This document shows positions 17,857 to 24,674 of a DNA stretch of 35,884 nucleotides, piece after piece (the stretch's first letter is position 1; each line of letters starts with the position of its first letter). The stretch covers positions 1 to 35,884 of the forward strand of contig JAAELY010000052.1 in assembly GCA_024226335.1 (NCBI GenBank), written 5' to 3'. Source of the stretch: a bacterium (GTDB lineage: Bacteria > Myxococcota_A > UBA9160 > SZUA-336). The notes under the pieces are model-generated. The model saw nothing but the letters and a program-made list of their open reading frames with translations, searched no databases and was not told the DNA's origin. A program made the position numbers and the translations under genes.

Positions 17857-17878
17857 GTGCGGATGGAGGCGGGACGGT

Positions 17879-18501
17879 TCAGGCTGGCTGGATGAAGTGC
17901 CCGAGCACTTCGCGAAGCTTCGCGGTATCGATCGGCTTCGAGAGGTAATGGTCCATGCCCGCGGCGAGGCAGTTTTCTCTATCTCCCTGCATGGCAGCTG
18001 CGGTCAAGGCAACGATCGGGATGTGAACTCCTGCCGGTCCTGTGACCGGATGAGCCTCGATGCTTTGAATCCGTCCAATTCCGGCATCTGGCAGTCCATC
18101 AATACAAGGTCGTGGGGAACGGATTTCACCGCCTTCACGGCTTCTCGGCCGCTGGATACCGCGTCGGTCTGGCAACCGAGGTTGGCCACGAGGGCGGTCG
18201 CTGCCTTCCGATTCACTCTGTCGCCATCCACGACCAACACTCGACCGTCGAAGCGGAGCGGGGCAGTGTCGCGGGAGCCCTTGACGGTCTGGGTGAAGTC
18301 CCGTTGTTCATCGCTCAACTCGGTCCCCATGAGCAGGTCCGTCATTCCGATCACGCCGTTCCTCGGTGTGCGATTTTCATGGCTCATACTCGCCAGGAAC
18401 CCGCCCTTGGCCACGCTGCTGGCCTCCGCCTTCTTCAGGACTTCATCGAAGTACAGGGCGCGTCCTCGCAGAGCCGCAATTTCCTCCTGTCGTTCCTTCA
18501 A
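17879..18501 (-). pseudogene. decayed hybrid histidine kinase (HisKA and receiver remnants)
   Basis: The frame from 18501 shows a coiled-coil ([20 protein letters not shown]), then the H-box [19 protein letters not shown], normally SHEIRTPMNGVIGM, so two conserved residues are altered. After about 20 residues it jumps from the dimerisation helix directly to a receiver domain ([19 protein letters not shown], phospho-Asp in [11 protein letters not shown]). The whole HATPase domain is missing. Near 18066 the frame shifts, and the rest of the receiver ([26 protein letters not shown]) continues in the next frame to a stop at 17879. A stop codon also sits right before the apparent TTG start. At least two inactivating lesions are therefore present. 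The intact ancestor would be a BarA-like hybrid kinase. Confidence 0.82.
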
Positions 18502-18625
18502 TCATCCAGAGGAGCTCTGCAGATGGGAATCGTCCGGATCGTCCTTCCCGATGTCTCGTTCTTGGGCTCGGGTTAGAATCGCGGCTCGAGTTTCACGTCG
18601 ATTCCACAACGCAGTGAGGGCTGAT

Positions 18626-18976
18626 TTGGCTGTCTCGATTTTCAATCTCATGAATCCCGAGTTCCTGGCGAGTGAGCCGGACTGCAGCGAGATTCGTTTT
18701 ACCATGCGACCGGACTTCATGATTCCCGCGGGTGTGGTTCAGGGTGGTATCGTCGCGACGATGCTCGACATGGCCATGGCGACAGCGGTCAACGGCGGGC
18801 TTTCCACGGCTTCGTTTCACTTCGAAATCATGCGACCCGTACGCGAGCGGGAAGTGACGGTGAAGGGTCGCATCGTGCGCAAGGGGCGCCGCATCATCTT
18901 TGCAGAGGCCGAGATGACCAATGATGAAGGTGCGTTACTGGCGCGAGGAACACAGACAGCGGTGCCTGTCGGTTGA
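18626..18976 (+). CDS. PaaI-like hotdog thioesterase
   Basis: About 116 residues with a single hotdog fold: FNLMNPEFLASEPD, then the central motif GVVQGGIVATMLDMAMATAV and a FHFEIMRPVRE strand. Acyl-CoA thioesterases of the PaaI/YbgC type usually show HGG before the central helix; here it is QGG, a known variation that may affect activity. The helix Asp (MLDMAM) is retained. The start is uncertain: TTG 18626 has GAGG six bases upstream, while GTG 18614 and ATG 18650 are also in frame. It lies divergent from the kinase remnant and 30 bp before the cupin gene, likely in one transcript. Confidence 0.72.
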   Translation: MAVSIFNLMNPEFLASEPDCSEIRFTMRPDFMIPAGVVQGGIVATMLDMAMATAVNGGLSTASFHFEIMRPVREREVTVKGRIVRKGRRIIFAEAEMTNDEGALLARGTQTAVPVG

Positions 18977-19006
18977 ACGCTCGGATTGACGAGAAGGGGG
19001 AATAAA

Positions 19007-19546
19007 GTGCCTGCACAGCCAACGCGACGGGTCGTCACAGGAAATGATGCAAATGGAAGATCCGTCTTCGTCCACGACGGCCCGACTCCGGGCCAACTCG
19101 ATCTCGGACTCGCGATCGACGATGAAATCTGGATCGACGACCCCGCAAATCCCGATCCCCAGGCCAGGATCGATCCCGCACAGGCGCAGAAGTTTCGCCT
19201 TGAACCGCCGTCGGGCGGCTCGGTCGTGCGTGTCTTTACGTTTCTACCCGCCGGCCATGAACCCACGGATCGAGATGAATTCGCAGAACTCGTGGCGCGG
19301 GCGGCCGCGCGTTTCGATACCGGCGGGGTGATGGAAGAAGACAGCCCCGGGATGCACACCACGAAGACCATCGACTACGGCATCGTGCTGTCCGGTGAGG
19401 TTTTCCTGGAACTCGACGAAGGCGAAGCCCATCTCCGTGCGGGCGATGTGGTCGTGCAGCGCGGTACTCGCCACGCCTGGCACAATCGAGGCACGGAACC
19501 CTGTAGGATTGCGTTCATCCTGATCGGTAGTTCGAACTACCGCTGA
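19007..19546 (+). CDS. cupin domain protein
   Basis: 179 residues with a C-terminal cupin barrel: HTTKTIDYGIVLSGEVFLEL for the first cupin motif and GDVVVQRGTRHAWHNRG for the second. The first motif lacks the usual HxH pair, but the second keeps its His, so metal binding may be altered. The N-terminal half (about 1-90) is a family-specific beta-rich lead. Function is unknown; this group is often annotated only as cupin. GTG 19007 is chosen because GAGAAGGGGG ends six bases upstream. It follows the hotdog thioesterase by 30 bp. Its last codons lie in a perfect 18-bp palindrome (19525-19542). Confidence 0.8.
   Translation: MPAQPTRRVVTGNDANGRSVFVHDGPTPGQLDLGLAIDDEIWIDDPANPDPQARIDPAQAQKFRLEPPSGGSVVRVFTFLPAGHEPTDRDEFAELVARAAARFDTGGVMEEDSPGMHTTKTIDYGIVLSGEVFLELDEGEAHLRAGDVVVQRGTRHAWHNRGTEPCRIAFILIGSSNYR
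19525..19542. repeat. perfect 18-bp palindrome at the cupin 3' end
   Basis: CGGTAGTTCGAACTACCG is its own reverse complement and ends two bases before the cupin stop codon. It could be a protein-binding site or the first of several RNA stems in this intergenic area. Its place within coding codons means part of it is constrained by the protein. Confidence 0.7.
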
Positions 19547-19555
19547 ACGACTCCC

Positions 19556-19648
19556 GGCCCGCTCCTCGCATTCTTGGAGCGGCCAGATCGAAAAACGCCT
19601 TCGAGTGGGGTGCCCGATCGGAGTTAAACGCAGCACCCCGCTCCGATC
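19556..19648. terminator. cluster of inverted repeats between convergent genes (candidate bidirectional terminator)
   Basis: Three pairings lie in about 93 bases: GGCCCGCTCC (19556-19565) with GGAGCGGCC (19576-19584, one bulge); GGGGTGC (19607-19613) with GCACCCC (19633-19639); and GATCGGAG (19616-19623) with CTCCGATC (19641-19648). The last two are interleaved, so they can form only as alternatives or as a pseudoknot. The site lies between the converging cupin and histone-like genes and overlaps the stop of the latter, so transcription termination in both directions is the simplest reading. Confidence 0.5.
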
Positions 19649-19979
19649 AGGAAGCCTTCTTCTTGGAGCCATTCTTGCGGGCCCTCTTGGCAGCTCTGTC
19701 CTTGCGCTTTGCCTTCCTGGCCTTCTTCTTGGCGTACTCTTGCTTGGCGCTCTTTTTGGCTGCTGAATCTCTCGACTTTGCCTTCGAGGCCGCCTTGTCG
19801 GCCTTGATGGCAGCTTCGGCCGCTATTTTCGCGGCGAGTCGAGCCGTCTTGGCGGCCTTCTTTGCCTTCCGGACGGCCTTTTCCGCCGCTGCAAGCAAAT
19901 CGTTCGCGTTGCTATTCGCGACGACATTGGCGTCGGAATCGAGGACCATCAGGCGTCCTGTTTTCTTCCTTTTGTCCAA
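19647..19979 (-). CDS. lysine/alanine-rich histone H1-like protein
   Basis: 110 residues, strongly basic and low in complexity: after a short N-terminus (DKRKKTGRLMVLDSDANVV) it becomes a helix-prone run of Ala/Lys/Arg (AEKAVRKAKKAAKTARLAAK and on to KRKDRAAKRARKNGSKKKAS). This resembles bacterial histone H1-like and AlgP/HctB-type C-terminal domains, which bind DNA or other polyanions. A TTG start at 19979 is inferred from GGAGGGG four bases upstream; a later ATG in the same frame is possible. It starts 25 bp after the PPK2 stop on the same strand, so the two are probably cotranscribed. Polyphosphate binding is a reasonable guess but not shown. Confidence 0.72.
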   Translation of the reverse strand: MDKRKKTGRLMVLDSDANVVANSNANDLLAAAEKAVRKAKKAAKTARLAAKIAAEAAIKADKAASKAKSRDSAAKKSAKQEYAKKKARKAKRKDRAAKRARKNGSKKKAS

Positions 19980-20004
19980 TGACCCCTCCTGGTTTCCGTC
20001 CCGC

Positions 20005-20904
20005 TCAACCAACTCCCACGATGGCGGGTTTGAGGATGTGTTCATCCCGTTCGTAGAGACGGTTCGCTGGGCCCACGATCAACGGATCGGGTGGTTGAAC
20101 GATTTCTTCGTCTTTGTCGGGATAGTCGAGGCTGCTGAGCATGTGTCGCATGCAGTTCACACGCGCTCGCTTCTTGTCGTCGGACTTGATGACGGCCCAG
20201 GGGGCGTCCGCAGTGTCGGTGTAGAAGAACATGGCTTCTTTGGCCTCTGTGTACTCCTCCCATTTGCCAAAGGACTGGATGTCGATCGGACTCAGCTTCC
20301 ACTGCTTGAGGAGATCCTTCTTGCGCGAACGGAAGCGCCGCGCCTGTTCCTCGCGGCTGACCGAGAACCAGTACTTGAACAAGTGGATGCCATCGTTCAC
20401 GAGCATGCGCTCGAGTTGCGGAGCCTGGCGCATGAACTCGAGATACTCGGCGGAACTGCAGAAACCCATCACCCTTTCCACCCCGGCCCGGTTGTACCAG
20501 GAGCGGTCGAAGAGCGCGATTTCTCCGGAAGTGGGAAGACACATCACATAGCGCTGAAAGAACCACTCACCGCGTTCTCTTTCACTCGGTTTCTCGAGTG
20601 CGTGCACGTGGGCACCGCGCGGATTCAGATGCTCCATGAAACGCTTGATCGTTCCACCTTTACCCGCCGCATCCCGACCTTCAAAAATCGCGACCACCCG
20701 CTGACCGCTCTCTTTGACCCAGTTCTGCATCTTGAGCAGCTCGATCTGGAGCAGGTGCTTGTTGGTCTCGTAATCATCGAGATCCATCTTCTTCCGGTAC
20801 GGATAGGTATCGCTCAGGAAGTCCGACTTGGCCGCGCGCAAGACCTGCCCACCCGGCCGCTTCCTGTTCCGGTTTCGGCTCTTTTTCTTCGGCTTTTTCG
20901 CCAC
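20005..20904 (-). CDS. ppk2: polyphosphate kinase 2 family protein
   Basis: 299 residues. After a basic tail (AKKPKKKSRNRNRKRPGG) the PPK2 core shows Walker A FEGRDAAGKGGTIKRF (about 75-90), the PSERERGEWFFQRY lid region, and Walker B ALFDRSWYNRAGVERV. PPK2 enzymes transfer phosphate between polyphosphate and nucleotides (ADP, GDP or AMP by subclass) in the cytoplasm; this one has a single domain, fitting class I or III. Preference cannot be read safely from sequence alone. GTG 20904 is preferred because AAGGA precedes it and upstream codons are not family-like. The next gene in the transcript encodes a strongly basic protein. Confidence 0.93.
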   Translation of the reverse strand: MAKKPKKKSRNRNRKRPGGQVLRAAKSDFLSDTYPYRKKMDLDDYETNKHLLQIELLKMQNWVKESGQRVVAIFEGRDAAGKGGTIKRFMEHLNPRGAHVHALEKPSERERGEWFFQRYVMCLPTSGEIALFDRSWYNRAGVERVMGFCSSAEYLEFMRQAPQLERMLVNDGIHLFKYWFSVSREEQARRFRSRKKDLLKQWKLSPIDIQSFGKWEEYTEAKEAMFFYTDTADAPWAVIKSDDKKRARVNCMRHMLSSLDYPDKDEEIVQPPDPLIVGPANRLYERDEHILKPAIVGVG

Positions 20905-21238
20905 GGTGTTCCTTGTTCCAATTGGTGCGGAGCCTGGGAAAGGCGCCACTGGGAAGCTGAATCGATATCCATCAAGCCCGCAGGAATTGTGCCAGTCAGC
21001 AGGCCACGGGGGGCTCCATTCTCGCCCGGTACGGGGCCGTTCGCCTCAATCGGGCTTGGGAATGGGGATTTCTGTCTCTGTTCGGTGCGGACACCGGCCC
21101 CCGGTTCACGAGCGCTTCCGGTATGCCGATACGAGGCGCGTGGATCTCCACGGGCGAGGGGATCTGCCCCGAAAACCGACTCTCCCGAGGGAATGCCGGA
21201 AGAGTCGAAACAGGCACCTGCGGGCCGAGGTCATCGCG
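20905..21238. other. 334-bp divergent intergenic region, no gene seen
   Basis: This gap separates the divergent PPK2 and receiver-kinase genes. Open frames cross it on both strands, but their translations are proline/arginine-rich and lack a plausible start or Shine-Dalgarno. It should hold the promoters for both transcripts. I could not single out convincing -35/-10 pairs or an operator. GAGG eight bases before ATG 21239 serves the downstream gene. Confidence 0.5.
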
Positions 21239-22456
21239 ATGAAAGTACTGCTGGCCGACGGCTCGAGATCACACCTCGAGCACACCAAGTCCCTGGTGGA
21301 GAGCTGGGGTTTCGAAACGGTTGCAGCCGTGGATGGCGAATCGGCTCTCGAGGCGTTTCGTCGCGACTACTCTTTGCAACTGGCGATCATCGACAGGAAA
21401 ATGCCAATCCTGGACGGCTTGCAGGTGATCGATCAGGTCAAACGTTCCGGGCGTTTCGTGTTCGCAGTCATGTTGACGGAGGAGACGGAAAAGGCAGACC
21501 TCGACCGGGCGTTTGCGGCAGGAGCAGACGACTACATCAACAAACCGTTTCGACCCGCCGAACTGCGCGCCCGTCTCGTGTCTGGTCAACGTCTGGTGGA
21601 AACCCAGATGCAGCTCGTGCATGCGCAAAAACTGGAAGCGATTGGCCAGCTGGCTGCGGGAATCGCGCACGAGATCAATACCCCGGCCCAGTATGTGGGG
21701 GATAACCTGGCGTTTCTCCAGCAGTCCTTCAGCGCACTTCTGGAATTGCTCGGCACCTACCGTGCGCTGCAAGCAGCTGCCGAGGCTGGCAACGTCTCGG
21801 CCGAACTGGTCGCCAAGGTGGCCGAGGCCGCCGAGGCGGCCGACATCGAGTTCCTGGAGGAAGAGATTCCCCGGGCACTCCTGCAATCGCGAGAGGGTAT
21901 CAGTCGGGTCGCGAAGATCGTCCGGGCGATGAAGGAGTTTTCTCATCCCGGACTGGCGAAAAAACAACCGCTGGATCTGAACCGGGCGATCGAGAGTACG
22001 GCTACCGTGGCGCGAAACGAGTGGAAATACGTTGCGGAACTGGAAATGGAATTCGACCCGAACCTGCCACCGGTTCCCTGTCTGGCTGGGGAGTTCAACC
22101 AGGTGGTGTTGAACATTCTGGTCAATGCCGCCCAGGCGATTTCCGAAGGCTCGGACGGTCGTGAGAAGGGCCTGATCCGCATTCGGACGAACCGAGAGGG
22201 CGATGAATGGGTCGTACTCGAGGTCTCGGACGACGGGCCGGGGATGCCGGAAGAGATTCGGATCAAGGTCTTCGATCCCTTTTTCACGACCAAGGAAGTG
22301 GGCAAGGGTACGGGGCAAGGACTGGCGATTGCACGTTCCGTCGTCGTGGACAAGCACGGCGGCACGATCGAAGTGCAGAGTGCCGTTGGCCAGGGGAGCA
22401 CCTTCCGCATTCGCCTGCCGCTTGGCGTTGAGGAGAACGCGGGGAGCGTCGATTGA
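21239..22456 (+). CDS. receiver-histidine kinase (REC-HisKA-HATPase)
   Basis: 405 residues in reverse hybrid order. Residues 1-118 are a receiver (phospho-Asp52 in AIIDRKMPILDG, Lys102 in NKPF). A helix leads to the HisKA H-box GIAHEINTPAQYVGDNLAFL with His144. A long coiled insertion follows (about 165-225, EAGNVSAELVAKVAEAAEAA). The HATPase has N-box FNQVVLNILVNAAQA, G1 SDDGPGMP, F-box FDPFFTTK and G2 GKGTGQGLA. There is no membrane segment, so it acts in the cytoplasm and receives its signal as phosphate or through a partner. Its TGA overlaps the TTG start of the receiver-HDOD gene, so kinase and likely target are translationally coupled. Confidence 0.93.
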   Translation: MKVLLADGSRSHLEHTKSLVESWGFETVAAVDGESALEAFRRDYSLQLAIIDRKMPILDGLQVIDQVKRSGRFVFAVMLTEETEKADLDRAFAAGADDYINKPFRPAELRARLVSGQRLVETQMQLVHAQKLEAIGQLAAGIAHEINTPAQYVGDNLAFLQQSFSALLELLGTYRALQAAAEAGNVSAELVAKVAEAAEAADIEFLEEEIPRALLQSREGISRVAKIVRAMKEFSHPGLAKKQPLDLNRAIESTATVARNEWKYVAELEMEFDPNLPPVPCLAGEFNQVVLNILVNAAQAISEGSDGREKGLIRIRTNREGDEWVVLEVSDDGPGMPEEIRIKVFDPFFTTKEVGKGTGQGLAIARSVVVDKHGGTIEVQSAVGQGSTFRIRLPLGVEENAGSVD

Positions 22457-23655
22457 GCCGCATTCTCTTTGTCGACGATGATCAGAGCATCCTCGACGGG
22501 TTGCGGCGAATGCTGCGTTCGCATCGCGAGGAATGGGAAATGGTTTTTGCGGGGAGTGGCCGCGAGGCACTCGAAGCTGCCGAGGCGTCTCCGTTCGACG
22601 TGCTCGTGACCGACATGAAGATGCCCGGCATGGACGGCACTGAGTTGCTCAAGTGTTTCCAGTCGCGATTTCCTGAGACCGTGCGCTTCGTACTCTCTGG
22701 CCATGCCGAACTCGAGAGCGTCATGCGAACCGTTCCGGTCGCCCATCAGTTCCTGACCAAGCCCTGCGATGCCGAGGTGCTCAAGGATGCCGTGACCCGG
22801 GCGTGCGAGCTGCGTTCTCTGCTCCGCAACGAGAGTGCAAAGCAGGTCGTCGGGACGCTGGACAGCCTGCCTTCGCGGCCAGAGACCTATGCGGCGATCC
22901 TGGAAGCGATCGCGGATCCGAACGCCGAAATGCAGCCGATCGTGGAGATCCTGAAATCCGATGTCGCGATGTCGGCGAAACTTCTGCAACTGGTGAATTC
23001 GGCCTTTTTTGGGCTCCCGCAACGCGTCGCAGATATCGGTCAAGCCACGATGTTTCTCGGACTCAATATGCTCCGAGATCTCGTACTCTCGATCGAAGTC
23101 TTCCAGCCGCCTCCCAATGCGACGGCTGCAATGGAGCATTTTCTTGCCGATCTCCAGGCGCGCTCGATGTGGACCGGACACATCGCCTCGCGGATGTTCG
23201 ATGACAAGCAGATCGGCAATCAGGCGTTTACTGCCGGAATGCTTCACGACATCGGCCTGCTGGTCATGGCTACACAGCTCCCGGAAGTTCTTTCCGAAGC
23301 CATCGAAAAGTCATGCAGGATCGGCCAACCGCTGTACGTCGTTGAAGAAGAACTCAACGGTGTGAGCCATGCCGAGATCGGTGCGTATTTGTTAGGCGTC
23401 TGGGGGCTGCCTTACCCGATTCTCGAAACCGCCGCCTATCACCACCGGCCGATGGATCTTCCCCAGAGGGCTTTTGGCGAGCTCGCAGCCGTACACGTGG
23501 CGAGTTCCCTGGTGGACGCGAGAATTGGTGCGGTTGGCGAGAGTCCACGAGGCCCGATCAACCTCGCCTATCTCGACTCCCTGGGCGTTCGCGACCAGCT
23601 CGAAGATTGGGAAGCTCTGGTAGACCGGGAAATGGACTTCGTCGGAGGGGCCTAG
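22453..23655 (+). CDS. receiver-HDOD response regulator
   Basis: 400 residues. The receiver (1-120) has Asp8/Asp9, phospho-acceptor Asp54 in VLVTDMKMPGMDG, and Lys103 in TKPC. The HDOD domain (about 135-340) shows IVEILKSDVAMSAKLLQLVNSAFFG, the helix-rich GMLHDIGLLVMATQLPE, and AYHHRP. HDOD is an HD-like domain generally without phosphodiesterase activity, used in signalling and chemotaxis control. The TTG at 22453 overlaps the kinase stop (TTGA), with GGGGAG before it. Because the kinase upstream carries its own receiver, a phosphorelay from the kinase to this regulator is the natural inference. Confidence 0.93.
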   Translation: MSRILFVDDDQSILDGLRRMLRSHREEWEMVFAGSGREALEAAEASPFDVLVTDMKMPGMDGTELLKCFQSRFPETVRFVLSGHAELESVMRTVPVAHQFLTKPCDAEVLKDAVTRACELRSLLRNESAKQVVGTLDSLPSRPETYAAILEAIADPNAEMQPIVEILKSDVAMSAKLLQLVNSAFFGLPQRVADIGQATMFLGLNMLRDLVLSIEVFQPPPNATAAMEHFLADLQARSMWTGHIASRMFDDKQIGNQAFTAGMLHDIGLLVMATQLPEVLSEAIEKSCRIGQPLYVVEEELNGVSHAEIGAYLLGVWGLPYPILETAAYHHRPMDLPQRAFGELAAVHVASSLVDARIGAVGESPRGPINLAYLDSLGVRDQLEDWEALVDREMDFVGGA

Positions 23656-23688
23656 TCTGCTGGGGCGATGTCCAGGTGCGTTGAATCG

Positions 23689-24588
23689 TCAGGAACCCGA
23701 GCGTCGGGGTGCCTTTTCTGCGAATCCCGCGATCCGCTTCACCAGATCGCCGAACAACTGAACGGGCAGGTCGTGTCCCATGCCTGGGATTTCCCAGAAC
23801 TCGGCACCGGGGATGGCAGCGGCCGTGTCCCGGCCACCCTCCACGTGGACCAGCGGATCGTCACTTCCGTGGATCACCAGCGTGGGTACGTCTAGCTCGC
23901 GCAGCGCATCGCGACGATCTCCATGGGCCATGATCGCCGCCATCTGGCGCGCCGTGCCCTGAGGGTGGAAGGCCCGGTCGTAGTCGCGGGCCGTGTTCGC
24001 CCGCGCGCTCGCTTCATCCGAAGGAAAGCCCGGGCTGCCGATCACTGCGCGGCCCCGCAGACCGTTTTCGATCGCTTCGTCGCGCGTCTTCGGCGGCGGA
24101 CCGGTGAGTACGGCCATCGCTTCGGGGGACGCCGGAGGAACCTCCGGATTTCCCGTGGTCGACATGATCGAGGTCATGCTGAGCACGCGGGCCGGATGGC
24201 GGATGGCCAGGGTCTGAACCAGCATGCCGCCCATCGACGCACCGCAGATATGTGCGCGTTCGATGCCGAGCGCATCGAGCAATCCCGCCGCATCGTCCGC
24301 CATATCGTCCAGGGTGTACGGGACCTCCGGGGTCTCGCCCGTGGCCATCGCAGTCATCATAGACAGGATGTCCGGGGCGCCGTGTTCGTCGAACCAGGTC
24401 GACAGGCCCACATCGCGATTGTCGAAGCGGATCACGTGATGGCCCTTGTCGGCCAGCATCCCACAGAAGTCGGGATCCCAGAGGGTGAGCTGGGCCCCCA
24501 GGCCCATCACCAAAAGGAGGGCCGGGTTCTCCCGACGCCCGAAGGTTTCGTATTCGATCGTGATTCCGTTGGAAGCTGTGTTGGGCAT
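23689..24588 (-). CDS. alpha/beta fold hydrolase (esterase-like)
   Basis: 299 residues, beginning MPNTASNGITIEYETFG as many cytosolic alpha/beta hydrolases do. Oxyanion segment LLVMGLGAQLTLWD replaces the usual HG, followed by RFDNRDVGLS, the nucleophile elbow ICGASMGGMLVQ, the acid in IHGSDDPLVHVEGG, and His in IPGMGHDLP. The group includes esterases, carboxylesterase EstB-like and aclacinomycin methylesterase (RdmC)-like enzymes; the substrate is unknown. ATG 24588 is preferred to the longer frame from 24702, whose extra residues overlap the SbcD promoter area. It is convergent with the HDOD gene and divergent from the SbcD-like gene. Confidence 0.88.
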   Translation of the reverse strand: MPNTASNGITIEYETFGRRENPALLLVMGLGAQLTLWDPDFCGMLADKGHHVIRFDNRDVGLSTWFDEHGAPDILSMMTAMATGETPEVPYTLDDMADDAAGLLDALGIERAHICGASMGGMLVQTLAIRHPARVLSMTSIMSTTGNPEVPPASPEAMAVLTGPPPKTRDEAIENGLRGRAVIGSPGFPSDEASARANTARDYDRAFHPQGTARQMAAIMAHGDRRDALRELDVPTLVIHGSDDPLVHVEGGRDTAAAIPGAEFWEIPGMGHDLPVQLFGDLVKRIAGFAEKAPRRSGS

Positions 24589-24674
24589 GAGTGGAATGCT
24601 ATCATCGACGCTACGAAGCAGTAAATCGAGAAGTAAACCGGATAGGCAGGACAAGGCGATAGAGGGGCGATTTC

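Noticed and set aside
20828-21238. N-terminal extension of the receiver-kinase frame
   Set aside because: Its first part is antisense to PPK2 and the rest is proline/arginine-rich; ATG 21239 starts exactly at the receiver domain.
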